Assembly (NCBI GenBank): GCA_049841135.1
Contig: JASGHK010000004.1
Location: 124,001 to 188,000 of the forward strand
DNA from: JACRCT01 sp049841135
GTDB lineage: Bacteria; Myxococcota; Myxococcia; Myxococcales; UBA5297
Reading direction: 5' to 3'
Length of the DNA stretch: 64,000 bases
Below the pieces are notes generated by a model that saw nothing but the letters and a program-made list of their open reading frames with translations, had not been told where the DNA came from and did no database searches. Positions 26,720 through 36,900 of this stretch are shown one piece after another (positions within the stretch are counted from its first letter, which is position 1; each line of letters opens with the position of its first letter). The position numbers and the translations under genes were made by a program.

Positions 26720-27394
26720 ATGCTTCGCTCCGCCCTCGCCGTCGCCCTCTTCGTCCTGCCCGCCTGCGGCGCCTCGCTCTCGGACTTCTCGACCTCGGCG
26801 TTGTCGCTGGACCAGCAGGCCGACGGCCGGGTCGTGGTGGAGCTGACCAACCCCCGCGGCAACTGCGCGACGCTGGGCGGCGACGTTCGGGCCACGGTGA
26901 ACGGCCTCCCGATGGCGCTCGACTCCAGCGGCGGCGAAGCCGGCAGCCGCGGGGGCTGGAGCTGCCGCGCTCCGCAGTTCTCGCTGTCGAGCGCCGACGT
27001 CGCCGGCCTCTCGGGAGCCGATGCCGAAGTGGTGATCGGGGACGGGTCGACCCGCCTGGTGCTCGAGGCTCGCAACTTCTTTGCCGCGCGCAGCATGGTC
27101 GCCGACCGCTACGAGGACGGCGGCGACCACGGCCGCAAGACGATGACCTTCCGGTGGGTCCCCGAGACCGACGCCCACCGCAGCGCGTCCTGGCGACTGC
27201 GGGACGCCACAGGCGCCCACTTCGGCGAGGCGCGCATCGACTCGCACTTCGTGGCCGTCGACCTCCCAGGCTCGGCCGCCGAACGCGCCACCTTGTGGAT
27301 GGAGGGCCGGGCCCAGGCCCCCGTCGTCCGCTGCCAGGGGGTCGCCGACTGCAGGGCCACCGTCCGCACCACCACTGGCGACCTCGCCCTTTGA
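26720..27394 (+). CDS. Putative lipoprotein, paralogue A
   Basis: 224 residues; signal peptide 'MLRSALAVALFVLPAC' ends in an LPAC lipobox. The mature protein is beta-rich with six further Cys, and recurring positions shared with the next gene: 'CATLGGDVRATVNGLPM', 'GGWSCRAPQFS', 'ATGAHFGEARI', 'CQGVADCRATVRTTTGDLAL'. ATG 26720 is used because the signal peptide starts there. No known domain. A tandem copy follows after 60 bases, indicating local duplication. Confidence 0.8.
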   Translation: MLRSALAVALFVLPACGASLSDFSTSALSLDQQADGRVVVELTNPRGNCATLGGDVRATVNGLPMALDSSGGEAGSRGGWSCRAPQFSLSSADVAGLSGADAEVVIGDGSTRLVLEARNFFAARSMVADRYEDGGDHGRKTMTFRWVPETDAHRSASWRLRDATGAHFGEARIDSHFVAVDLPGSAAERATLWMEGRAQAPVVRCQGVADCRATVRTTTGDLAL

Positions 27395-27454
27395 TCGGCT
27401 CGCCGCGCCGCGGCACCTGAGCTGGCAAGGGTCGAAGCGGCGTGGTGGTGCATC

Positions 27455-28138
27455 GTGGCTCGGTCGATCTATATCGTGGCGCTGCTCCTGCCGGCGTGTG
27501 GCGGCGCGTCTTTGAAGGACTACGAGACGTCCGACCTGACGCTGGACCTCACTGTGGAAGGGCACGTCGCCCTCTCGCTCGGGGCCGGCGGGTCCCCCGG
27601 CGCGTGTCGCCGGCTCGAGGGCCCCGTCCGGGCGACGCTCAACGGCCGCGAGATGCGCGTCGACAGCTACGGCGGCGAGGTGGTGACCACCGAAGGCTGG
27701 TTCTGCTCCGCGCCCGAGTTCTCGGCAGCCCGCTCGGAGACCGAAGACGGCGACGCGCTCGTGGAGATCAGCGACGGCCGCTCGCGCGTCGTCCTGCGGG
27801 CCCGAAACGCCTTCGCCGAGCGCGCGATCTCCGGGCACGGCCGTCGCGCCGACGGTTCCTGGAGCTTCCTCTGGGCCCCCGCGACCGACGTTGGCACCTC
27901 CGCCGTCTGGCGCCTCGACGACGAGAGCGGCGCCCACTTCGGCCAGGTGGCGATCCTCGGAAGCGAGCTTCTCCTCGACCTCTCCGCAGAGAACCTGGCC
28001 CGCGGCACCCTGCGCGTCGACGGCCTCGGCGCTACTCCGATCGACCAGTGCGAAGGCGTTGCCAGCTGCCGCTGCTCGGTCCGGGCGTCGAGTGGCGAGA
28101 TCCGGCTCTCCGGCGGTATCGGCGGCGGCGTGCAGTGA
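27455..28138 (+). CDS. Putative lipoprotein, paralogue B
   Basis: 227 residues from GTG 27455; short signal peptide 'ARSIYIVALLLPACGGASLKDYE' with the same LPAC box. It aligns along its length with the preceding gene: 'CRRLEGPVRATLNGREM', 'EGWFCSAPEFS', 'ESGAHFGQVAI', 'CEGVASCRCSVRASSGEIRL'. The pair therefore arose by tandem duplication and diverged in the surface loops. Probably outer-membrane anchored; function unknown. Confidence 0.8.
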   Translation: MARSIYIVALLLPACGGASLKDYETSDLTLDLTVEGHVALSLGAGGSPGACRRLEGPVRATLNGREMRVDSYGGEVVTTEGWFCSAPEFSAARSETEDGDALVEISDGRSRVVLRARNAFAERAISGHGRRADGSWSFLWAPATDVGTSAVWRLDDESGAHFGQVAILGSELLLDLSAENLARGTLRVDGLGATPIDQCEGVASCRCSVRASSGEIRLSGGIGGGVQ

Positions 28139-28183
28139 CGAGGGCTGGCCGGGCCGCAGCCAGCCGGGATATGGCTTTGGTCC

Positions 28184-31026
28184 ATGCGAAGGGCACTCGC
28201 CGGACTCGTGGTCATCCTCGTCGCCTCCTGCAGCAACCCGCCTCGCCCCAAGCCCCCGCCCAAGCCCGAAAACCGCTGCGAACTGGACCTCGCGGGCTAC
28301 ACGTCCAACGTCGGCAAGAGCGCCCGGGCGCGGAAGGTCGAATCGGCGCAGGACCTGTTGCCCGGCGAGGCCGCGCGCGGGCGCTTGGGCGACTTCCGGC
28401 TCGAGAACGACAAGGTGCGCGTCGTCATCCAGGCTCCTGACCGGCACATGCAGCCCAACCCGTACGGCGGAGCGCTCATCGACGCCGCGCTGGCGAAGGA
28501 CGGCGCCACCGACGGGTTCGGCAAGCTCGCCCTCCTCTACTCGTTCGGGCGCACCCAGCGAGCGACGAACGTGTCGGTCCTGCAGTCCGGTGAAGGCGGC
28601 GGTGCCGCGATCGTGGTCGCCGACGGCGTCGACGCGCTCAACGATGCCATCCACCTGCAGACCACCCTCGGCGAGCTGGCGCCGGGCAAGCGCTTCATCG
28701 TCGACCCCGATGCCCCCACGCCGCTCACCTTGAGCACCTACTACGTCCTCAATCCAGGCGAGAGCCGGGTGCGCGTCATCACGGCTCTCTGCAACGAGGG
28801 CGAGAGCGGGCTGGATCTGGCCGTCGGCGACCTGGTCGATCCAGCGCCCGGCACCGAGTCCTTCCAGCCCGGCGGCTGCGGCGACGGAGCCGGCTGGGGT
28901 TCGGACTGCCAGGTGTCGGAGATGTCCTGGATCGGCTACCAAGGCGACGCCGTCGCCTACGGCTACGCGCCCTGCCTCCCAGGTTCCAGCGAGCCGTCGC
29001 TGCACAACGAGCGACTGGCGCTGGACGGCTTGGCCATCACCGTGCTCGGCGCGACGCAGAGCAGGAACGCGCTCGATGCGCTCCTCGACTGGACCGACCC
29101 GAACATCAAGCAGCGCGACGGCACGCTCCACGTTCCCGCCGGCGGCACCGCAGTCCTGTCGCGCGACCTCGTCATCGGGCGCGACCTGGGCGAAGTGGCG
29201 TCCCTCGTCGCGACCTACAGGAACTCCGAGCTGAGGCTTCCCATGGGCGACCTGAAGGGAACCGTGAAGGCCGGCAGCCAGCCCGTTGCCGGAGCACGCG
29301 TGGCGCTGGAGCAGGACGTCGGCGGCAAGCGAATCGAGCAGGCGGTCTTCGTCACGGACGCGGACGGCGCCTGGGCGGGGCACTTCGTCGCCGGCGACTA
29401 CTTCGTCTCGGCGTGGGCTCCGGGATCCCTCAGCACGGCTCCCATCAAGGTGGTCGTCCAGGCCGCGGGGACGGCGACCCAGGACCTCGACCTGCAGATC
29501 CCGCGAACGCTCACGGTCGAGGTACGCGACCTCGCCGGCACCGCCATCCCCGCGAAGGTCACCGTCTTCTGCGAGGCAGGCGCGTGCCCCGAGCCGCGCT
29601 CGGCGCTGGCCCGGTTCATCGACGTCTCGGCAGACGTTTGGGCCGACGACGTCGCGGCGGTGGGCTTCGCTGGACCCTCCGGTAGCGTCGACCTGTGGCT
29701 GCAGCCGGCGAAGTACCGGCTCGTCGTTTCGCGCGGGCCCGCCTGGTCGACCTTCCCGACGACCTGGAGGCCCGACGACATCTCCACCGGGCTGGAGGTG
29801 GACCTAACGACTGCGGACTCGACGGTCACGGCCGCGCTGGCAAAAGTGATCGACTCAGCGGGCTGGCTCGCGACGGAGGCTTCTCCTCGGAGCGCGCGCC
29901 GGCTCAAGACCGCCTCCTGTCGGCACTAGCGGACGGAGTGGAGGTGCTGGTCACGACGGACCGCGACGAGGTGATCGATCTCGCCCCGGCCAACCGCACG
30001 CTCGGCGGCGAAGCGCTGCTCGCTACCGTCTCCGGCGAGGCTATCTCCCCCTTCGATCTCGGGCCCATGAGCTCCTGGCCGCTCGTCCGGAACGTGTCGG
30101 ACCTCACCGGCGGGGCCATCGACTGGGGCGCTGGCGAGGGCACCTGCCTGCCTCAGCCGGAGTTGGTGGCTGCGATGCGCCAGCGCGGCGCCGGCACCTT
30201 TCAGATCGACCGGCCGCGTGGGCCCCGCGGCCCGTTCACTGCCATCCGGCTCGACACCGACACCGGAGCGACCCACGCCGACCCGACCTCGCTCCGCCTG
30301 GCCGAGGCCGCGAAGCTCCTGAGCTTCGACTTCGACGCGATGCGAGTGTTCGACTCCGCCGCCAGCCCGACGAGCGACGAGACCCGTGCGCTGCTCAACG
30401 ACTGGTTCAGCCTCCTCTCGCGCGGGGTCGTCGTGGCCGCAACCGGCTCGCGCAGCTACGTCCGCGACGTCGAGACACTGGGCGCCGTCGCGGGCAATGG
30501 CCCGTTCATCACGCTCAAGGCGCGAACTGCGAGCGCCGAAGCCGCGATGGGCGAAACGCTCGCCAGCGTGGGCTCGGGGTTCGAGCTCGTGGTCGACGTC
30601 CAGGCTCCCACCTGGATGGCCCTGGATCGGATCGAGGTCTACGCACCCATCGCCGACGGCGACGTCTCCTGCGCGCAGAGCACCGACCCGAAGGCCCACC
30701 CCAAGAGCCGTGTGGCGTGCAACGGGGCCAGCAACTCCAACTGGCCAGCCGAGGGCATCGCCGCGTCGATGGCGATCACCGCGGCGGACGTCGTGCTCGA
30801 GAAGGTCGGCGAGAAGGACGGGGGCGTCTATCAGCGAGCGCGGGTGAGCAAGGCCTTCAGCTTCCCTGCCCCCGCTCGCGACGGCTGGTTCGTCGCGGCC
30901 ATCTACGGAGCCGGCACGATGCGCCCGGTCCTCGGCTCGACGCCCTTCGCGATCACCAACCCCGTGTTCTTCGACGCCGACGGCTCCGGCTACGACAAGC
31001 CGCCTGCCGGGAAGATGGGGCGCTGA
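28184..31026 (+). CDS. Large lipoprotein with Ig-like insert and degenerate CehA/PHP-like domain (frame restored at ~29880)
   Basis: About 946 residues. Lipobox LVASC (residues ~12-16). An N-terminal beta-rich region is followed by a carboxypeptidase-regulatory-like Ig fold ('LKGTVKAGSQPVAGARVALEQD', ~350-430). The C-terminal half follows the CehA/McbA PHP layout ('GWLATEL...RLLSALADGVEVLVTTDRDEVIDLAP') but the usual His-x-His after GWL is absent and TDH reads TDR, so metal binding looks lost. The frame breaks at GAGGCTTC 29876-29883; removing two bases gives GAGCTC and a whole number of codons. Likely a non-catalytic surface protein. Confidence 0.78.
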
Positions 31027-31028
31027 CC

Positions 31029-31117
31029 TCGACAGGCTCGGGGTGTCGACGGACGGAAGGATTGAGCTCTGGCCCCTCGACAAGCTCGGGGTGTCGGTCG
31101 ACAGGCTTGGGATGTCG
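31029..31117. repeat. Three ~20-bp repeats of tcgacaggctcggggtgtcg type
   Basis: Copies at 31029-31048, 31077-31096 and 31098-31117 (one mismatch in the second, two in the third relative to the first). They lie just past the stop at 31026, resemble dispersed intergenic repeats of other high-GC proteobacteria, and end before the Thg1-like gene's stop at 31174. Confidence 0.85.
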
Positions 31118-31173
31118 GCCGCCCCGACCCGACTGCGTAAGGTATGTCAGCGTTCATCAACATGGGCGGCGAC

Positions 31174-31935
31174 TCACTCACCGTCCACGAGCTTCAGCAC
31201 GTAGGCGTCGTACTCGTCCCTCATCGGCAGCTCGAGGTCGACCTGGAGCTTGCGTCGCTCCGCCGTCACGGCCTCGCCGGTCTTCGGGTTGACCGCTTCC
31301 TTGAGGAAGGTCGTCCAGCGCACGCCCATCCCGCGCCTCTGCCAGGACGGTAGGTCGTTGAAGTTGATGCCGGCCTGGAAGAGCAGCTCGTTCTTGTCGG
31401 CGACGCTCATCCCCTTGATCCGGGCGGTGGCCTTGGCGGCGTCGAGGCCCTGCTTGCGCTGCAGCCAGTAGCAGTGGGCGTTGAGCGCGTTGCGGTGGGC
31501 GTCCTCGCTGCGCCAGCGGAAGTAGTCGCGGACGAGCTCGCGGGTCGGCAGCTGGCAGAGGCGCGAGTCGAAGCACGCGTGCCCGCCCAGCTTCAGCGAG
31601 AACGCCGCGCTCGCCTCGCCGGCCAGCACCGAGTTGAGCTTGCGCTCCTTGCGCCCGAACGACGTCTCGTCGCGCGCGAACAAGAGCGAGATCTCGTCGC
31701 TCTGGGTGTAGCCGTAGGTCACCTGGACGCCGCACTGCATCAGGTGCTCGACCGTGTGGAGCATCAGGTCGCGGAAGCGCACGTCGAACGGGGCCTCGAA
31801 GTCGTGGACCTCCTTGGTCAGCCGCGTGAAGCCGCGCCCGTCGAGGCGCGCCACGATGAAGACCTCCGGAAGGACACACAGGTCGTGCGCGGTCTCGAAG
31901 ACGCGCATCTTCTCGTCCAGGTCATCGAACTTCAT
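31174..31935 (-). CDS. Thg1-like protein (tRNA 3'-5' polymerase family)
   Basis: 253 residues. The Thg1 palm-domain signature is clear: 'VARLDGRGFTRLTKE' (first metal-binding Asp, ~residue 31) and 'GYTQSDEISLLF' (second carboxylate pair, ~76-83), followed by 'RKLNSVLAGEASAAFSLKL' and 'WRSEDAHRNALNAHCYWL'. The family adds nucleotides in the 3'-5' direction; the eukaryotic enzyme adds G-1 to tRNA-His, and bacterial Thg1-like proteins repair 5'-truncated tRNAs. Its ATG lies 14 bases inside the upstream kinase gene, so the two are translationally coupled. A repair role is favoured over essential G-1 addition, which bacteria encode in the tRNA gene. Confidence 0.93.
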   Translation of the reverse strand: MKFDDLDEKMRVFETAHDLCVLPEVFIVARLDGRGFTRLTKEVHDFEAPFDVRFRDLMLHTVEHLMQCGVQVTYGYTQSDEISLLFARDETSFGRKERKLNSVLAGEASAAFSLKLGGHACFDSRLCQLPTRELVRDYFRWRSEDAHRNALNAHCYWLQRKQGLDAAKATARIKGMSVADKNELLFQAGINFNDLPSWQRRGMGVRWTTFLKEAVNPKTGEAVTAERRKLQVDLELPMRDEYDAYVLKLVDGE

Positions 31936-32374
31936 CGCGCCACTCCTCCACGTCGAACCCGCCGCCGGGCCGGACCGACACGAACCACCGCTGGTCGAAG
32001 CCTTCGTCCGCCGAAGGCAGCTCCAGGATTCGCGAGGTGCGAAGGAGCGCTGCCTTGGGCACCCGCTTTAGGCCCTCTCGCTTCTCGTTGCGCGCGAGGC
32101 AGTCCGAGAGCCGCGACTGGAAGAAGTAGACGTGGACCACGTAGCCGGCGGCCTTGGCCGGCGCCACGTAGCGGCGCCGGTCGGCGCGGGTCGGGTTGGT
32201 GTTGTCGACCACGAGCTTCGTCCGCGTCGCCAGGCATGCCTCGAAGAGCTTCTTCTCGCGGTGGCGCGTCTTCAGGACGTCCAGGCTCAGGTACACGTGC
32301 GTGCGGAAGAACCGCTCGACGAAGAACGAGGACTTCCCGGAGGCCTGCAGGCCGGTGAAGAGGACCAGCTCCAT
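31922..32374 (-). CDS. Polynucleotide kinase-like P-loop kinase
   Basis: 150 residues. Walker A 'FTGLQASGKSSFF' at residues ~5-17, 'LSLDVLKTRHREKKLFEACLATRTKLVVDNTNPTRADRRRYV' with the substrate Asp/Arg and the VDNTNP strand, and a lid 'SRLSDCLARNEKREG'. This matches the kinase half of T4 Pnk/AAA_33 enzymes, which phosphorylate RNA or DNA 5'-OH ends. It overlaps the Thg1-like gene by 14 bases. A small-molecule kinase cannot be excluded, but the coupling to a tRNA-end polymerase favours RNA 5' ends. Confidence 0.85.
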   Translation of the reverse strand: MELVLFTGLQASGKSSFFVERFFRTHVYLSLDVLKTRHREKKLFEACLATRTKLVVDNTNPTRADRRRYVAPAKAAGYVVHVYFFQSRLSDCLARNEKREGLKRVPKAALLRTSRILELPSADEGFDQRWFVSVRPGGGFDVEEWRDEVR

Positions 32375-32393
32375 CCGCCGGACTCTGCCACAA

Positions 32394-32425
32394 GGCCGGC
32401 CGCTCGTCGGGCGCGCCGGCTTTTT
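32394..32425. terminator. Hairpin followed by T5, upstream of the kinase gene
   Basis: GCCGGC / GCCGGC stem with a 14-base loop and TTTTT at 32421-32425 (plus strand). No plus-strand gene precedes it, so it may be a relic, part of an antisense transcript, or a 5'-leader structure of the minus-strand repair operon, whose ATG is 20 bases away. Confidence 0.4.
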
Positions 32426-32566
32426 GACGCGATGGGGCCCGCTGGCGCCATGGTGCTGAACCGACCCCGCCCGAGGGCCTCTCTGTCACACCGCGTGCGG
32501 GCGATTCCAGCCGGGCTCGGACCTTGCAGTCCCCTCCGCCTGCGCCGCCTCCCTGGCGCAAGTCGT

Positions 32567-32585
32567 CCTCAGCATTGCGCTGAGG
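32567..32585. promoter_or_regulatory. 7-bp dyad upstream of the outer-membrane protein gene
   Basis: CCTCAGC - attgc - GCTGAGG, perfect arms, 26 bases before ATG 32611. Could be an operator or a leader hairpin; no promoter boxes could be assigned with confidence in 32426-32610. Confidence 0.4.
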
Positions 32586-32610
32586 CCGCTACGGACGAGG
32601 GGACCTGGTC

Positions 32611-33942
32611 ATGCCCAAGCGCACTACCGTCGCCACTTTGGTGACGGCACTCTTCGTGGCCGGCGCACCGTGGCCCCAGGCCCAGGCCCAGTTCATCAGC
32701 TCTCCCCAACCCTCGCAGCCCGCAGCGCAGCCCGCCCAACCGGCCCAGCCGGCGCCGGAGAAGGCCAAGCGGGCGGCGCCTCGCGAGTCGGCGGCGCCGG
32801 CGAAGCAGCCGGCCACGCCCGCGAAGCAGCCGGCGCCAGCGACCACTGACGACGCGAAGCTCGTCGAGCGGATCGCATCGCTCGAAGCCCAAGCCGGCAA
32901 GCACGCCTCCGAGCTCACGGCTCTGCGCGCCGAGCTGGAGACCCTGCGGGCTGAGACGACCCGCCTCGGCGAGGCTGCGAAGGAAACGCCCCGGGCCGCA
33001 TCTACCCCGGCTCCGGCCGAACCGGCGGAGAAGCCCACGGCCGCGCCCGCGAGCCCTGCTCCCGCCGCTGAGCTCGCCGCCTCTACCTCTGCGTCCCCGG
33101 CTCCGAGCCCGGCGGGCGATCCGGCTCCTGCGCCGTCCGCCTCCAGCACGCCCGCCGCGGCCCAAGCCGACCCCGCGAGCGCCCCGCCTGCAGCCGCCGC
33201 CCCGGCTCCCGCTTCGACGCCGCTCGGCCTCACGCTCGACCTCGGCTTTGCGTCCGCCTACAACTTCCGCGGCTACAACGTCTACCAGGCCACCTCGCAG
33301 GGAGATCAGCACGGCGCCCTCGTCAGCATCCTGACCTGGACCATCCCGGGGACGGGCGTCTCGCTCTCCTACATCTCGGCGTACCAGACCAACGGCCCCA
33401 ACCGCGCCGCGGTCAACGCCGTGGGCTTCGGCAGCGAGCAGGACCTGTCGGTGGGCTACGGCACCACGCTCGCCGACGGGCTGGTCGGCATCAACGCCGC
33501 TCTCACCTTCTACGCCTACCCCTTCGCCAAGGCGGACGTGGCCGGGACCGAGGTCCCCGCCTACCTCGAGCCGTCCCTCACGCTCTCCCTCGCGCTCCCC
33601 GTCGACGTCTCCCTCTCCGTCCTCTACTACGCAGGGCTCCAGGAGGCGGTGAAGGACTACCGCTACCTCTACGTGCGCCCCGCCATCGGCAAGACCCTGA
33701 CGCTGAGCGAGCGCCTGTCCGTGGGGTTCAGCTTCTACGGCGGCTACAAGCGCTTCGCCGACGCCGAGAAGATGAAGACCAACGTCTGGGACGTGGGCGT
33801 CGACGGCAAGCTGAGCATCCGCATCGTCGACGCGCTGAGCATCGTCCCCGCGGCCCACGTGTCCTGGACCAACGTGCACGGGGCCGAGCCGTCCGACGGG
33901 CTGATGGTGTGGGGAAGCCTCAACGCCGTCGTCAACCTCTGA
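32611..33942 (+). CDS. Outer-membrane beta-barrel protein with coiled coil and Pro/Ala linker
   Basis: 443 residues. Signal peptide (to ~26, AQAQ), a Gln/Pro-rich stretch, a short coiled coil ('LVERIASLEAQAGKHASELTALRAELETLRAETTRL', ~88-125), a ~90-residue Pro/Ala linker, then a C-terminal beta barrel (~215-443) with 'LGFASAYNFRGYNVYQ' at its start, as in TIGR02001/Gcw_chp-like outer-membrane proteins. The coiled coil probably spans towards peptidoglycan. It ends 15 bases before the chemoreceptor gene and may be cotranscribed with it. Cargo unknown. Confidence 0.82.
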   Translation: MPKRTTVATLVTALFVAGAPWPQAQAQFISSPQPSQPAAQPAQPAQPAPEKAKRAAPRESAAPAKQPATPAKQPAPATTDDAKLVERIASLEAQAGKHASELTALRAELETLRAETTRLGEAAKETPRAASTPAPAEPAEKPTAAPASPAPAAELAASTSASPAPSPAGDPAPAPSASSTPAAAQADPASAPPAAAAPAPASTPLGLTLDLGFASAYNFRGYNVYQATSQGDQHGALVSILTWTIPGTGVSLSYISAYQTNGPNRAAVNAVGFGSEQDLSVGYGTTLADGLVGINAALTFYAYPFAKADVAGTEVPAYLEPSLTLSLALPVDVSLSVLYYAGLQEAVKDYRYLYVRPAIGKTLTLSERLSVGFSFYGGYKRFADAEKMKTNVWDVGVDGKLSIRIVDALSIVPAAHVSWTNVHGAEPSDGLMVWGSLNAVVNL

Positions 33943-33957
33943 CCCAAAGGGCCGACC

Positions 33958-36900
33958 ATGCGCTTCCGTTCAATCCGTACGAAGATCGCCGCCTTCACCG
34001 GTGCCGCCCTGCTCCTCGCGGTCGGCGCCGTCACGCTCTACGCCGCAGTGACCGTCTGGCGCAGCGCCCTCGCCTCGGCCGAGAAGGAGAGCCGCGCGCT
34101 CGCCGAGGAGCACGCCGGGCAGATCGAGGCGGAGCTCGAGGCCGCCCTCAACTCGGCGCAGACCCTCGCGAACGCCTTGTCGGCGACCAAGGATCCCGCT
34201 GCGCCCATCTCCCTCGACCGCAACCAGGTCCTGGGCATGACCCGCGCCCTGCTGCTGCAGAACCAGACCCTGCTCGGCACCTACACCCTCTGGGAGCCCA
34301 ACGCCTTCGACGGGCAGGACGCCAAGTTCGTCAACGCCACCGGCCACGACCAGACCGGCCGCTTCATCCCCTACGTCGTGCGCTCCGGCGCCACGGTGAG
34401 CATCGAACCGCTCAAGGACTACGAGAACCAGACGCGCGACGCCAACGGGCTGCGGGCCGGCGAGTACTACCTCTGCCCCCGCGACGCCAAGGCCGAGTGC
34501 GTCGTCGAGCCGTACCTGTACCCCATCGCCGGCGTCGACACGCTGCTCACCTCCTTCACCGCCCCCATCCTCAACCAGGGCCGCTTCTACGGCATCGCCG
34601 GCGTCGACCTGACCGTCGGCTTCCTGCAGAAGATCGCCGACGACGCCAACCTCGCCGGCGGCACCGGCCGGCTCCTCCTGCTCAGCCCCAAGGGGCTCGT
34701 CGCCGGCGCGACCGGACAGCGCGGCTGGGTCGGCAAGCCCGTCCGCGAAGCGCTCCCCAAGGCGGCCGACCGCATCCTCGGTGATCTCTCCAAGGGCCAG
34801 TCCTTCGCGGCCATCGACGGCGAGACCCTGCGCGCCTTCGCCCCGGTGCACATCGGCCGGACCGCGCCCTGGGGCGTGGACCTGGAGATCCCCGTGGCCG
34901 CGGTGACCGGCGAGGCCAGGGCGGCGATGCAGCAGATGCTGCTCATCGGCCTGGTCGCCCTCCTCGCGGGCATCGGCCTGTTGTGGCTGGTGACCGGAAG
35001 CATCGTCCGGCCGGTGCGCCGCGCGGTGGAGGCGGTCCTGCAGGTGGCCGAAGGCGACTGCGAGGTGGAGGTCGACGCCAGCGGCACCGACGAGATCGGC
35101 GATTTGGGCCGGGCCCTGCAGACCATGGTCACCTCCCAGCAGGCGATGGCGGGGGCCGCCGACGCCGTGGGCCGCGGCGACCTGTCGGTGGCGGTGCAGC
35201 CGCGTTCGGACCGGGACCTGCTGGCCAAGGCGCTGGTGGCCATGATCCGCTCGATTCGCGGCGTGGTCGGCGACGTGCAGAAGCTCTCGCAGGCCGCGAT
35301 GGCCGGGCAGCTGTCGACCCGGGCCGACGCCACCCAGCACCAGGGCGAGTTCCAGCAGATCGTGGAGGGCGTCAACGGGACCCTGGACTCGGTCATCGCC
35401 CCGCTGCACACCGCCGCCGACTACCTGGAGCGGATCTCGAAGGGGCAGATCCCCGAGGCGGTGCGCGAGGACTTCCGCGGCGACTTCAACGCGGTCAAGC
35501 AGAGCCTCGACCGGGTCATCTGCGCCGTCCGCGCGCTCAGCGACGACGCGCAGATGCTCTCCAGCGCCGCGGTCGAGGGCCGGCTGGGGGCGCGCGCCGA
35601 CGCGAGCCGGCACGAAGGCGACTTCCGCCGCATCGTCGAGGGCGTGAACGCCACGCTGGACGCGGTCCTCGGCCCGCTCCAGGTCGCGGCGAAGTGCGTC
35701 GACGACATCTCCAAGGGCCGCATCCCTCCCAAGATCTCGGCCCCCTACCGCGGGGAGTTCGCGACGCTCAAGGACAACCTCAACACCTGCATCGACGCGG
35801 TCAACGCCCTCATCCGCGACGTCCAGACGCTCTCCAGCGCCGCGCTCGAAGGGCGCCTCTCCGCGCGGGCCGACGCCACGCGCCACGGCGGCGACTTCCG
35901 GCGCATCGTGGAGGGGGTCAACGCCACGCTGGACGCGGTCACCGGGCCGCTCGGCCTGGCCGCAGCCAGCCTGGAGAAGATCTCCAAGGGCGAGATCCCG
36001 CCGCCCATCACCGAGGACCTGCGCGGCGACTTCGGGGCGGTCAAGGCCAGCCTCAACCGCTGCATCGACGCGGTCAACGCCCTGGTCGCCGACGCTCGCC
36101 GGCTCTCGACCGAGGCCCTTGCGGGTCGGCTCTCGACCCGCGCCGACGCCTCGCGGCACGGCGGCGACTTCCGCAAGGTCGTGGAGGGCGTCAACGCCAC
36201 CCTCGACGCGGTGATCGGGCCGGTCAACGACGCCACGCAGGTGCTGCAGGCGCTCGCGGGTCAGGACCTCTGCGCGCGGGTCACCGGCGACTATTCGGGC
36301 GACCACGCCAAGATCAAGGATGCGGTCAACGCCACCGCCGACTCGCTGCACGACGCCATGGGCCAGGTGGCGCGGTCGGTGGAGGCGCTGGCGGGATCCT
36401 CGCGGGAGGTCGCCTCCACGAGCCAGTCCGTCTCGCAGGGAGCCTCGGAGCAGGCCTCGGCGCTGGAGGAGACCACCCGGAACCTGGAGCAGATGGCGTC
36501 GATGACCCACAGCAACGCCGACCACACGCAAGAGGCGCACAAGCTCGCCCAGACGGCCAAGTCGGCCGCCGACGGCGGCAGCGAGTCGATGGGGCGGATG
36601 AGCCAGGCGATGGAGCGCATCCGGCGCAGCTCCGAAGGCACCGCCGCCATCATCCGCGACATCAACGAGAATCGCCTTCCAGACCAACCTCCTGGCCCTC
36701 AACGCCGCGGTCGAGGCGGCGCGCGCCGGCGATGCCGGACGGGGCTTCGCGGTGGTGGCCGACGAGGTGCGCTCGCTGGCCCAGCGGGCGAAGGAGGCCG
36801 CGCGGAAGACCGAGAGCCTGATCCAGGAGTCGGTCCGCCTCGCCAGCGAAGGCGAAGGCCTGGCCGGGACGGTGGCGACGGGGCTGGGCGACATCGTCAA

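Noticed and set aside
29860..29890. Deletion of the metal-binding motif causing the frame change in the CehA-like gene
   Set aside because: A two-base insertion at GAGCTC (read GAGGCTTC) restores the frame exactly; no larger deletion is required.
32556..32580. Sigma54 promoter upstream of the outer-membrane protein
   Set aside because: TGGCGC and TTGCGC are too far apart for the GG-N10-GC spacing.
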